From assembly GCF_010731775.1 (NCBI RefSeq), contig NZ_AP022590.1, forward strand, positions 3,782,001 through 3,846,000: 64,000 nt of DNA, written 5' to 3'. A program made the position numbers and the translations under genes. The notes under the pieces were generated by a model. That model saw nothing but the letters and a program-made list of their open reading frames with translations. It was not told the DNA's origin and ran no database searches. How positions within the stretch are numbered: the stretch's first letter is position 1; each line of letters opens with the position of its first letter. Shown here piece after piece: positions 32,106-40,507 of this stretch. Source of the stretch: Mycobacterium mantenii (GTDB lineage: Bacteria; Actinomycetota; Actinomycetes; Mycobacteriales; Mycobacteriaceae).

Positions 32106-33143
32106 TCACCCGTACGGCGCCGCGACCGGAGCACTCGCCGTCGCGGGCGGCTTGGCCGCGCACACACCCGTCCTGGTGGATGCGTCCAGCATCAGGCACA
32201 GGCCGTTGGCCACATGGCCCTTCTTCGAGGCCGACCAGCCCGGATGCACGGGTTTCCCGTTCCAGCTGATTAGCGTCCAGCCATCGTGGGGGCTGCCCTC
32301 GATCACGACGATGCCGGTATTGGGCAGCGGGTCGAAAAGCAGGAGCAACGGATCGGGATTCTTGACGCTCATCATCGTCCCGACGCCGATGGCGAATTCG
32401 CTGGAGAACGCCACCTCGGTGACCCTGCCGTTCGCGGCGCGCACCGGGTTGGCAACGGCGCTGGCATACATCGTCTGGAGCACGTCACCGAAGCCGGCGG
32501 CGTTGGTCGCGGCACTGCCGTACATGGTTTGGAGCGCACCGTTGAAACGCCTGCGGAACTCGAACCCGTTGGCATCGGTGGAACCCGGAGCCAGCATCGG
32601 CACGATGCGCAGCCCGAGCAGCCACGCCACCGGGCCCAGCAGGTATGCGAGCCCGGCGAGGCTGAACTGCGGCTGGCCGTTGAAAGCGCCGGCGTCGATC
32701 TCGTTGAGGCCCGGCAAAGCCTGCACGTTCATCCCCAACGCGGAAGCCAACGGGGCCGCGGTCTGCTGCGTCCTGATCAACTGCGACGCGAAGATCGCGG
32801 CGACCGGGCCCTTCGCCGCGAGAACGCCGGCGACGGTCTGCGCCTGTTGCTGACCCAGCTGGGTGAGTACAGCTCCGGGCACCGCCGTGTCGATCAATCC
32901 CGCCGCATTGGCCACCGATTGCCCGTGTCGCACCAAGTCGATCACGATCGATTCGTCCGCCGAGGCTGTCGCAGATCCATTGCACAGCAGGACAATCGAA
33001 AGCACCACGGCGCAGGCGCGGCCGAGTTGCTTCGTCAGCAACGGACGCGCGTGGGGCCGGCATCCGACACGAACAGTGCGGTTCGCGCGGTTGACAAGAT
33101 GGCGGTGAGTCGGCGAATGGTCGTTCTCCGTTCTCTCAACCAC
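32106..33143 (-). CDS. Secreted histidine-phosphatase-superfamily protein
   Basis: The protein has the phosphoglycerate-mutase-like motif LVRHGQSVANAAG near the mature N-terminus, with the phospho-accepting histidine in RHG, and FASQLIRTQQTAAPLA downstream. A hydrophobic export signal (CAVVLSIVLLCNGSATASA) lies just before it. The start is uncertain. GTG at 33143 gives 345 residues but a long N-region before the signal; TTG at 33041 (MLTKQLGRAC...) gives a normal signal peptide and 311 residues. It is not between purA and Rv0358 in M. tuberculosis as I recall, so it may be a lineage-specific gene. Substrate unknown. Confidence 0.75.
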   Translation of the reverse strand: MVERTENDHSPTHRHLVNRANRTVRVGCRPHARPLLTKQLGRACAVVLSIVLLCNGSATASADESIVIDLVRHGQSVANAAGLIDTAVPGAVLTQLGQQQAQTVAGVLAAKGPVAAIFASQLIRTQQTAAPLASALGMNVQALPGLNEIDAGAFNGQPQFSLAGLAYLLGPVAWLLGLRIVPMLAPGSTDANGFEFRRRFNGALQTMYGSAATNAAGFGDVLQTMYASAVANPVRAANGRVTEVAFSSEFAIGVGTMMSVKNPDPLLLLFDPLPNTGIVVIEGSPHDGWTLISWNGKPVHPGWSASKKGHVANGLCLMLDASTRTGVCAAKPPATASAPVAAPYG

Positions 33144-33356
33144 TCGTGGCGGGATTCCGCGCAACGTCGGCCCTGTGGCAGGAGTAAAGTATCCGGTTGT
33201 TTCCCAGCAGTGGTGCAACAACTTTCGCAGTCGACACCATGTTGTGACTGTGTCGTTATGGCAAGGTCTTTCGATGTCGAAGTTCGTGTCTAACCATCGA
33301 CCGGACCAGAGCTGCTGGAAGACAAGGGCTTTGGAGACTTCTTGATTGGATAGACT

Positions 33357-34019
33357 GTGACGCAGGAAGATCGAGCCGCCGCAATCCTTCTGTTCGGCAA
33401 ACGGCCCGCCTATCGAACGTTGCGGGGCATGCCCGCCCACCGGGTCGTCAGCGAAACCGACATCGATGCTGCGATCGGCCCATACCGGCGGCTGGTCGTG
33501 CTGGGCGCCGACGCCGAGCTGGGCACGGTGCTGACCCGGCTGTTGCGCGCCGAGCGGCTCGACATCGAGGTGGCCTACGTGCCGCGCCGCCGCACCCGGG
33601 CCACCCGGATCTACCGCCTGCCGGCCGGAAGCCGGGCGGCACGGCGGGCCAGGCGGGGCTCGGCGCGGCGGGTGACGCTGATCCGCGACGAGACCGGGTC
33701 GGCGATCGTCGGGCGGGCCGGCTGGCTCCCGCCGGAGGACGCGCGGTTCATTCACGGTGAGGCGGTGGTCGACGACACGACGTTGTTCGACGGCGACGTC
33801 ACCGGCGTGTGGATCGAGCCGACGCTAACCGCGCCGGGCCTGCGGGCGGCGGTCGACGGCCGTGGGCTGGGCCGCCTCTGGCCCCGGTGGGTCACCGGCC
33901 GCGCCGCCCAACTGGGCAGCACGGGTGCCACCGTGCTGCGTGACGGCGTTCCCGCCCCGCGCGCCGCCCGCCGCTCGGCGTTCTACCGCAACATCGAAGG
34001 CTGGCTGCTGGTCCGCTAG
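33357..34019 (+). CDS. Conserved mycobacterial protein (Rv0358-like)
   Basis: A 220-residue basic protein starting at GTG 33357. It begins FGKRPAYRTLRGMPAHRVVSE, followed by YRRLVVLGADAELGTVLTRLL, an Arg-rich middle (RLPAGSRAARRARRGSARR), and a C-terminal WVTGRAAQLGSTGATVLRDG segment. The middle part faintly recalls the catalytic-domain layout of lipid kinases, but I cannot assign a function. It matches Rv0358 in size and place (divergent from purA, followed by the M50 protease). Confidence 0.72.
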   Translation: MTQEDRAAAILLFGKRPAYRTLRGMPAHRVVSETDIDAAIGPYRRLVVLGADAELGTVLTRLLRAERLDIEVAYVPRRRTRATRIYRLPAGSRAARRARRGSARRVTLIRDETGSAIVGRAGWLPPEDARFIHGEAVVDDTTLFDGDVTGVWIEPTLTAPGLRAAVDGRGLGRLWPRWVTGRAAQLGSTGATVLRDGVPAPRAARRSAFYRNIEGWLLVR

Positions 34020-34028
34020 TTTCGACCG

Positions 34029-34811
34029 GTGAGCTTCCGCGCCTCCCAGCACGAATCGGTACGTCCCAGCCCGATCTTCCTGGGCCTGATCGGGTTGACG
34101 GGCGTCGGTGCCGCGCTGGCCTGGTCGGCCGGGATCAGCACGCGGCCGCTGGCCTACGCCGGGGTGTTCATCTTCGTGATCTCCGGCTGGCTGGTGTCGC
34201 TATGCCTACACGAATTCGGGCACGCGGTGACCGCCTGGCGGTTCGGCGACCACGACGCCGCCGTGCGCGGATACCTGACGCTGGATCCGCGCCGCTACAG
34301 CCATCCCGCGCTGTCGCTGCTGCTGCCGATGGTGATCATCCTGCTGGGCGGGATCGGCCTGCCCGGCGCGGCGGTCTACGTGCGCACCTGGTTCATGACA
34401 CCCGCCCGGCGCACCATGGTCAGCCTGGCCGGCCCGACGGCCAACCTCGTGCTGGCGGTGCTGCTGCTGGCGGCGACGCGGTTGTTCTTCGACCCGGCGC
34501 ACGCGGTGCTGTGGGCCGGGGTGGCGTTCCTGGCGTTCCTCCAGCTGACCGCCGTGTTGCTGAATCTGCTGCCCATCCCGGGCCTGGACGGATACGACGC
34601 CCTGGAACCGCATCTGAGTTCCGAGACTCAGCGCGCGCTGGCGCCGGCCAAGCAGTGGGGCTTCGTCATCCTGTTGTTCTTGCTCCTGGCACCGGTGCTC
34701 AACCAGTGGTTCTTCGGGGTCGTGTACTGGTTGGTCGACTTCTCCGGTGTGCCGCACTGGTTGGCCGGAGCGGGCAACGTGCTGACCCGCTTCTGGAGCC
34801 GCTGGTTCTGA
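34029..34811 (+). CDS. M50 site-2-protease-family membrane metalloprotease (Rv0359-like)
   Basis: A 260-residue integral membrane protein with about six hydrophobic segments. The zinc motif HEFGH lies in LCLHEFGHAVTAW (about residues 61-65), and the third ligand is expected in LLPIPGLDGYDALEP near residue 190. There is no PDZ domain, so it belongs to the short M50B/Rv0359 type. Starting at GTG 34029, nine bases after the preceding gene, it is probably cotranscribed with it. Substrate unknown. Confidence 0.85.
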   Translation: MSFRASQHESVRPSPIFLGLIGLTGVGAALAWSAGISTRPLAYAGVFIFVISGWLVSLCLHEFGHAVTAWRFGDHDAAVRGYLTLDPRRYSHPALSLLLPMVIILLGGIGLPGAAVYVRTWFMTPARRTMVSLAGPTANLVLAVLLLAATRLFFDPAHAVLWAGVAFLAFLQLTAVLLNLLPIPGLDGYDALEPHLSSETQRALAPAKQWGFVILLFLLLAPVLNQWFFGVVYWLVDFSGVPHWLAGAGNVLTRFWSRWF

Positions 34812-34819
34812 CCCTTGCC

Positions 34820-34843
34820 ATATATGCGTCGATACGCATATAT
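34820..34843. promoter_or_regulatory. AT-rich palindromic operator over the CDF promoter
   Basis: Perfect 10-base arms (ATATATGCGT and its complement) around CGAT, ending 8 bp before the CDF gene's ATG. TATATT at 34839-34844 overlaps the right arm and would serve as a -10 element placing the transcript start at or near the ATG, consistent with no Shine-Dalgarno (leaderless mRNA). AT-rich dyads of this kind are typical targets of ArsR/SmtB metal sensors; no such regulator is adjacent. Confidence 0.7.
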
Positions 34844-34851
34844 TTCCCGGC

Positions 34852-35748
34852 ATGGGCGCAGGCCACAACCACACCCCCGCCGAGACGGACGCCGCCCGGC
34901 TGATCCCGCGCATGATCATGGCCGCGGCGATTCTCGCGGCGTTCTTCGCCGTGGAGCTGACCACGTCGTTGCTGATCAACTCGATGGCGTTGCTGGCCGA
35001 CGCGGGGCACATGCTGACCGACGTCGTCGCGGTGTTCATGGGGCTGGGCGCCGTGACGCTGGCCCGGCGCGGCAGCTCATCGCCTGGTCGCACCTACGGC
35101 TGGCACCGCGCCGAGGTGTTCACCGCAGTCGCCAACGCCGCGCTGCTGATCGGGGTCGCGGTGTTCATCCTCTCCGAGGCGATCCGGCGGCTGCAGGAAG
35201 CCCCGTCGGTGCCTGGTGTGCCCATGATCGTCGTCGCGCTGGTCGGCCTGCTGACGAACGTCGCGGTCGCATTGCTGCTGCGCTCGCATTCGTCAGGGAG
35301 CCTGGCCGTCAAGGGCGCCTACATGGAGGTCGTGGCCGACAGCGTCAGCAGCCTGGGCGTCCTGATCGCCGGGGTGGTCACCGTGACGACGCACTGGCCC
35401 TACGCCGACGTGGTGGTGGCCGTGCTGGTCGCCTTCTGGGTGCTGCCGCGGGCCGTCTCGCTGGCCCGCGACGCGCTGCGCATCCTCGCCGAAGCGTCAC
35501 CCACCCACATCGACGTGGCGGAACTGCGCTCCGCGCTGGGCGCCGTCGACGGGGTGACCGACGTGCACGACCTGCACGTGTGGACCCTGTCACCGGGCAA
35601 GGACATGTGCACCGCACACCTGATCAGCGCCGGCGACTCCGCCCGGGTGCTGCATGACGCGCGTGCGGTGTTGTCGGCTCGCGGGCTGGAGCACGCCACG
35701 ATCCAGATCGACTGCCCCGACGACAGCGCTTGTTCGGACAGCTTCTAA
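34852..35748 (+). CDS. CDF-family divalent metal efflux transporter
   Basis: A 298-residue cation diffusion facilitator. Six transmembrane helices lie in residues about 18-205. The metal-site motifs are LLADAGHMLTD in helix 2 and VVADSVSSLG in helix 5; helix 2 has HxxxD and helix 5 has DxxxS, a ligand set to note when predicting the metal. A His-containing N-terminus (GAGHNH) and a cytoplasmic C-terminal domain (VTDVHDLHVWTLSPGKDMCTAHL) are present. Zn, Cd, Co or Ni export is possible. As I recall, M. tuberculosis has no CDF gene between Rv0359 and Rv0360c, so this is an accessory insertion. Regulated, presumably, by the dyad before its start. Confidence 0.92.
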   Translation: MGAGHNHTPAETDAARLIPRMIMAAAILAAFFAVELTTSLLINSMALLADAGHMLTDVVAVFMGLGAVTLARRGSSSPGRTYGWHRAEVFTAVANAALLIGVAVFILSEAIRRLQEAPSVPGVPMIVVALVGLLTNVAVALLLRSHSSGSLAVKGAYMEVVADSVSSLGVLIAGVVTVTTHWPYADVVVAVLVAFWVLPRAVSLARDALRILAEASPTHIDVAELRSALGAVDGVTDVHDLHVWTLSPGKDMCTAHLISAGDSARVLHDARAVLSARGLEHATIQIDCPDDSACSDSF

Positions 35749-35749
35749 G

Positions 35750-36163
35750 TCAAAGCCCGAGCTCGTTGCGCGCCGCGGGGTCGCAGTCGTCGAGCAGGTC
35801 CAGGCACCGCGCGTGCTCGTCGGTTTCGCCGATCGTGTCGGCGGCGCGCGCCAGCGCCGCCACACACCGCAGGAAGCCGCGGTTGGGTTCGTGCGCGTAG
35901 GGCACCGGGCCGAAGCCCTTCCAGCCGTTTCTGCGCAGCTGGTCCAGGCCGCGGTGGTAGCCGGTGCGGGCATAGGCGTAGGCGGTGATGGCCTGGTCGT
36001 CGGCCAGTGCCCGCTCGGCCAGCGCCGCCCAGGCCACCGACGCCGTCGGGTGCGCGGCGGCGACGATGCCGGGGTTCTCACCGGCGAGCAGTTCCGCCTC
36101 GGCATCGGTATCTCCGGGCAGCAGGATCGGGTCGGGCCCTAGAAGATCTCCCATCGGCGTCAT
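35750..36163 (-). CDS. DUF3151 protein (Rv0360c-like)
   Basis: A 137-residue soluble protein of the actinobacterial DUF3151 family: MGDLLGPDPILLPGD at the start, then AHPTASVAWAALAERAL, YAYARTGYHRGLDQLRRNGWKGFGPVPY and CVAALARAAD. The helical pattern resembles TPR-like repeats. ATG 36163 is chosen by analogy to Rv0360c; ATG 36154 is another possibility. It is convergent with the CDF gene (1 bp apart). Function unknown. Confidence 0.85.
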   Translation of the reverse strand: MTPMGDLLGPDPILLPGDTDAEAELLAGENPGIVAAAHPTASVAWAALAERALADDQAITAYAYARTGYHRGLDQLRRNGWKGFGPVPYAHEPNRGFLRCVAALARAADTIGETDEHARCLDLLDDCDPAARNELGL

Positions 36164-36283
36164 GGCTCTATTCTGCAGCTCGCCCGTTTTGCCCGTGTGA
36201 CGCACCTCGGCCATCGCCCCGAGTCGGGTACACGGTCGCTAAGCTCTGCAACTACCCCACGAAGCGGGAGGACAGTAGTACTC

Positions 36284-37156
36284 ATGCCCAACCCATCCGA
36301 ACCCGGACGCGGCGGCACGCCGCAACGGCCCGGGTTCGACCCACGCGAGTCTCGCACCGAACCGAGCGACGAGTGGGGTGCCGAGTCCGGCTTCCAAAGC
36401 GGCGACGACGCCACCGAGAGCGTCCCCCTGGTCCCCAGCGACTCCGAGACCGAGACCGTGGTGATCAACAGACCCGACCCGCGAAGCGGCCCGCAGGAGA
36501 TACCGGACGAGCCGCAGCGCGAGCGTCGCTTCACCGCGCCGGGCTTCGACGCCAAAGAGACCGCAATCATCTCCACCACCCCGGAACCCGCCACCGAGGT
36601 CTTCGCGACACCGCCCGGGCCGGACGGCACCACACAGTTCGGGGTCTCACCCAAACCCGCTGTGCCACAATCGATCCCACCTCGACTCGGCGGGAAGCTG
36701 CGCACCTCCCGGCAATTCAACTGGGGCTGGATCTTGGCCGTGGTGGTGATCGTGCTGGCGCTGGCGGCGATCGCGATCCTGGGCACGGTGCTGCTCACCC
36801 GGGGCAAACACACGAATGTCTCGCAGGAAGACCAGGTTCGGCACACCATCGCGAACTTCGACGTCGCGATCCAGCGGGGTGACCTGACCACGCTGCGCAC
36901 CATCACCTGCGGCACCACCCGCGACGGCTACGCCGACTACGACGAGCATGCGTGGGACGAGACCTATCGTCGGGTGTCGGCGGCCAAGCAGTATCCGGTG
37001 ATCGCCAGCATCGATCAGGTGGCGGTCAACGGTCAGCACGCCGAGGCCAACGTCACCTCGTTCATGGCCTACGACCCGCAGCTGCGCTCCACCCGCAGCC
37101 TGGATCTGCAGTACCGCGACGAACAGTGGAAGGTCTGTCAGTCCCCGAGCGGCTAA
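36284..37156 (+). CDS. Single-pass membrane protein with outer domain shared with the next gene (Rv0361-like)
   Basis: A 290-residue protein. Residues 1-140 are a disordered cytoplasmic Pro/Glu/Thr-rich segment. A membrane helix follows at about 147-168 (WILAVVVIVLALAAIAILG), and an extracytoplasmic domain of about 112 residues ends in [21 protein letters not shown]. The outer domain has a two-cysteine layout (ITCG and KVCQ) of the NTF2/DUF4878-like kind. It corresponds to Rv0361. The same domain occurs in the kinase encoded 97 bp downstream, with 77 of 106 positions identical by my hand alignment. Function unknown. Confidence 0.8.
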   Translation: MPNPSEPGRGGTPQRPGFDPRESRTEPSDEWGAESGFQSGDDATESVPLVPSDSETETVVINRPDPRSGPQEIPDEPQRERRFTAPGFDAKETAIISTTPEPATEVFATPPGPDGTTQFGVSPKPAVPQSIPPRLGGKLRTSRQFNWGWILAVVVIVLALAAIAILGTVLLTRGKHTNVSQEDQVRHTIANFDVAIQRGDLTTLRTITCGTTRDGYADYDEHAWDETYRRVSAAKQYPVIASIDQVAVNGQHAEANVTSFMAYDPQLRSTRSLDLQYRDEQWKVCQSPSG

Positions 37157-37253
37157 CCCGTTAACGAGCGCGTATTGATAGTGGGATTCACACGCGGCGA
37201 CCGGGTTTCGGCGAAGCAATGCGGTCTGCAACGTTCCAACTAGGATGTGCGCT

Positions 37254-38636
37254 ATGCCGTTGGGCACGGGGGAGATGTTTGCCGGTTTCACCGTGGTTCG
37301 GTTGTTGGGTTCGGGGGGTATGGGCGAGGTATACCTGGTGAACCATCCCCGGCTGCCACGGCTGGAGGCTCTGAAGATCCTTCCCGGGGAAATATCCGCC
37401 GACCCTGAGTTTCGAGAGAGATTCAACCGGGAGGCCGATCTCGCCGCCTCACTGTCGCATCCGCACGTCGTCGCGATCCACGACCAAGGCGAGCACGACG
37501 GGCAGCTGTGGATCTCGATGGATTACGTGGACGGGGCAGATGCCGCGCAACTGATCAGACAGCATTATCGGACGGGATTTCCCCACGATCAGGCAATTGA
37601 GATCGTGGGGGCTGTCGCGGGCGCGTTGGATTACGCGCACGAACGCGGCCTCTTGCATCGCGACGTCAAACCGGCCAACATCCTCATCGGCAGCGGCGGG
37701 AGTGGTGATCGACGGATCACATTGGCGGATTTTGGCATCGCTCGAAGGATCAGCGACATTAGCGGGCTGACCGCGACCAACATGGTCGTTGGCACCGTCG
37801 CCTACGCCGCACCGGAACAGCTAACGGGTTCGGAAATCGATGGCCGCGCCGACCAATACGCGCTGGCGGCTACGGCTTATCAACTGCTGTGCGGTGAAAC
37901 ACTTTTCAATCATCCGAATCCGGCTGTCGTCATTGGGCGCCATCTCAGTGCGGCGCCGCCACAATTGGGTGCCGCACGTCCAGACCTTGCCCATCTGGAT
38001 GTGGTCATGTCGCGGGCACTGGCCAAAGAACCGTCCGCTCGGTTCGCGAGCTGCCGGGACTTCGCCGCCGCCCTGCGCGGTGACACCCGGGCCGCCCGCC
38101 CGACATGCCCAACACCACGAGCCCAGTCGTTCACTCCCACCCGAAAAGAGTCCAGCCTCGGCCAAGTTCGAGAAAACTCTGCGCGCAGACGTAGGGTGCT
38201 CAGGCCCATCTCGATCGGGGCAGTGGTCTTGGCGGTGATTGCGCTGGTTTCCATCCTCTTGTTGACCCGCCGTGGGCCGGCGGACAGCCCCCGCGTGACG
38301 GCGCAAGACGACCGAGTCCGTGCAACCATTCAGTCCTACGATTCCGCCGTGAAGACGGGTGACCTGACAATCCTCCGGAACATCACGTGCGGCGCGACCC
38401 ATGATGGCTACATGCAGTACGACGAGCACTCGTGGCAGGCGACCTACCAACGGGTGTTGGCGGCTAAGCAGTATCCGGTCATCGGCAGCATCGACCATAT
38501 TGCCGTTGACGGACAGCATGCCAAGGCTGACGTAACCACCTTCATGGCCTACGACCCGCAGGTCCGCTCGACCCGAAGCCTCGACCTGCAATACCGCGAC
38601 AAGCAGTGGAAGATCTGCCAGTCACCCAGCGGGTAG
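37254..38636 (+). CDS. Transmembrane Ser/Thr kinase: PknF-like kinase domain with Rv0361-type ectodomain
   Basis: A 460-residue receptor-type kinase. The kinase domain (about 10-275) has [14 protein letters not shown] (catalytic Lys), [19 protein letters not shown], and [12 protein letters not shown], and its N-terminus [24 protein letters not shown] closely resembles M. tuberculosis PknF as remembered. A juxtamembrane basic stretch and one membrane helix ([19 protein letters not shown], about 325-343) follow. The outer domain (about 350-460) is a diverged copy of the domain in the preceding gene. I recall no kinase here in M. tuberculosis. ATG 37254 is preferred over one three codons upstream by comparison with PknF. 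Confidence 0.9.
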   Translation: MPLGTGEMFAGFTVVRLLGSGGMGEVYLVNHPRLPRLEALKILPGEISADPEFRERFNREADLAASLSHPHVVAIHDQGEHDGQLWISMDYVDGADAAQLIRQHYRTGFPHDQAIEIVGAVAGALDYAHERGLLHRDVKPANILIGSGGSGDRRITLADFGIARRISDISGLTATNMVVGTVAYAAPEQLTGSEIDGRADQYALAATAYQLLCGETLFNHPNPAVVIGRHLSAAPPQLGAARPDLAHLDVVMSRALAKEPSARFASCRDFAAALRGDTRAARPTCPTPRAQSFTPTRKESSLGQVRENSARRRRVLRPISIGAVVLAVIALVSILLLTRRGPADSPRVTAQDDRVRATIQSYDSAVKTGDLTILRNITCGATHDGYMQYDEHSWQATYQRVLAAKQYPVIGSIDHIAVDGQHAKADVTTFMAYDPQVRSTRSLDLQYRDKQWKICQSPSG

Positions 38637-38637
38637 C

Positions 38638-39672
38638 TTAGGCGCTCAAGGACTTTCCGGCGCAGTGCAGGTCGGTGCAGGCCTGGACCACCCGCTCGGA
38701 CATCGACGCCTCGGCCTTCTTGAGGTAGCTGCGCGGGTCGTAGACCTTCTTGACGCCGACCTCGCCGTCGACCTTGAGCACGCCGTCGTAGTTGCCGAAC
38801 ATGTGGCCGGCGATCGGGCGGGTGAACGCGTACTGGGTGTCGGTGTCGACGTTCATCTTCACCACGCCGTAGCGCAGCGCCTCCTCGATCTCCGACGTCG
38901 CCGATCCCGAGCCGCCGTGGAAGACGAAGTCGAACGGCTTGGCGTCATCGCCGAGGCCGAGTTTGGCCGCCGCCACCTTCTGGCCCTGGGCCAGGATGTC
39001 GGGGCGGAGCTTGACATTGCCGGGCTTGTAGACGCCGTGCACGTTGCCGAACGTCGCGGCCAGCAGATACTTGCCGTGCTCCCCGTGGCCCAGCGCGTCG
39101 ACGGTCTTCTCGAAGTCCTCCGGCGTGGTGTACAGCTTGTCGTTGATCTCGTGGGCGACGCCGTCCTCCTCGCCGCCCACCACGCCGATCTCGATCTCGA
39201 GGACGATCTTGGCGGCCGCCGCCTCCTTGAGCAGCTCCCGCGCGATCACCAGGTTCTCGTCGATCGGCACGGCCGAACCGTCCCACATGTGCGACCCGAA
39301 CAGCGGATCCTGACCCGCCGCCACGCGTTCGGCCGAGATCGCCAGCAGCGGGCGGACATAGGTGTCCAGCTTGTCCTTGGGGCAGTGGTCGGTGTGTAGC
39401 GCGACGTTGATCGGGTACCTGTCCGCAATGCAACGGGTGAACTCGGCCAGTGCCACCGCGCCGGCCACCATGTCCTTGACACCCAGCCCCGACGCGAATT
39501 CGGCGCCCCCGGTGGAGAACTGGATGATCCCGTCGCTGCCGGCATCGGCGAAGCCTTTGATGGCCGCGTTCACCGTCTCCGACGAGGTGCAGTTGATCGC
39601 CGGGAAGGCATACGTGCCTTCCTTGGCGCGCCGCAGCATTTCGGCGTAGACCTCGGGCGTGGCGATGGGCAT
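38638..39672 (-). CDS. fba: Fructose-bisphosphate aldolase class II
   Basis: A zinc-dependent class II aldolase of 344 residues, identical in length to the M. tuberculosis enzyme. VALHTDHCPKD holds the zinc-site histidine and catalytic Asp; EIEIGVVGGEEDG, LAATFGNVHGVYKPG and FVFHGGSGS (phosphate site) are present. The start is ATG 39672 with an AGGAGG site; the frame is open well upstream but that part has no coding character. It converges with the kinase gene, one base apart. Confidence 0.97.
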   Translation of the reverse strand: MPIATPEVYAEMLRRAKEGTYAFPAINCTSSETVNAAIKGFADAGSDGIIQFSTGGAEFASGLGVKDMVAGAVALAEFTRCIADRYPINVALHTDHCPKDKLDTYVRPLLAISAERVAAGQDPLFGSHMWDGSAVPIDENLVIARELLKEAAAAKIVLEIEIGVVGGEEDGVAHEINDKLYTTPEDFEKTVDALGHGEHGKYLLAATFGNVHGVYKPGNVKLRPDILAQGQKVAAAKLGLGDDAKPFDFVFHGGSGSATSEIEEALRYGVVKMNVDTDTQYAFTRPIAGHMFGNYDGVLKVDGEVGVKKVYDPRSYLKKAEASMSERVVQACTDLHCAGKSLSA

Positions 39673-39801
39673 CAGACACCTCCTGACGGCTGCTCCTACC
39701 CAACCACGGATGCGTGGTCGGCAGCTACCCGGCGGACCGGGGCGCGAGTTAGTCCGGGCTTTGTGCGGGCCAGCGTCGTTTCGCCGGTATGTTGAGCAAT
39801 C

Positions 39802-40494
39802 ATGAGCACCGCCGTGACGGCCCTGCCCCACATCTTCGACCCGATGTATTGGTTGGGCGCCGATGGCGTCTTCGGGTCCGCGGTGCTGCCCGGCATCCTG
39901 GTCATCGTCTTCATCGAGACCGGGCTGCTGTTTCCGTTGCTGCCCGGCGAATCGCTGCTGTTCACCGGCGGGCTGCTGGCCGCCCACCCGAACCCACCGG
40001 CCAGCATCTGGGTGCTGGCCCCCGCCGTCGCCACCGTGGCGATTCTGGGCGATCAGACCGGGTATTTCATCGGCCGGCGGATCGGCCCGGCGCTGTTCAA
40101 GAAGGAAGACTCCCGGTTCTTCAAGAAGCACTACGTGACCGAGTCGCACGCGTTCTTCGAGAAGTACGGGCCCTGGGCGATCATCCTGGCGCGGTTCGCG
40201 CCGTTCGTGCGGACGTTCGTCCCGCCGGTCGCCGGGGTGTCCTACATGCGCTACCCGGTGTTCTTGGGCTTCGACATCGTCGGCGGCATCCTCTGGGGCG
40301 GCGGCGTGACGCTGGCGGGCTACTTCCTGGGCAACGTGCCGTTCGTGCACCACAACCTGCAGAAGATCCTGCTGGTGATCCTGGTCGTCTCGCTGATGCC
40401 GGCGTTGATCGCGGCCTGGCGGAGCTCTCGGGGACGCCGGCACCAGGCGGCCGAGCCCGACAAGGAACCCGAGCGGCTGCCGGCCACCGAGTAG
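39802..40494 (+). CDS. DedA/SNARE-associated-family membrane protein
   Basis: A 230-residue DedA-family protein, corresponding to Rv0364. Family motifs: FIETGLLFPLLPGESLLFTGGLLA, GDQTGYFIGRRIGPALF, FFEKYGPWAIILARFAPFVRTFVPPVAGVSYM, and a final membrane helix followed by a charged tail. DedA proteins are implicated in polyprenyl-phosphate/lipid flipping and membrane homeostasis; the exact role here is unknown. Divergent from fba. Confidence 0.9.
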   Translation: MSTAVTALPHIFDPMYWLGADGVFGSAVLPGILVIVFIETGLLFPLLPGESLLFTGGLLAAHPNPPASIWVLAPAVATVAILGDQTGYFIGRRIGPALFKKEDSRFFKKHYVTESHAFFEKYGPWAIILARFAPFVRTFVPPVAGVSYMRYPVFLGFDIVGGILWGGGVTLAGYFLGNVPFVHHNLQKILLVILVVSLMPALIAAWRSSRGRRHQAAEPDKEPERLPATE

Positions 40495-40507
40495 CCGAGT
40501 CGCCGGG

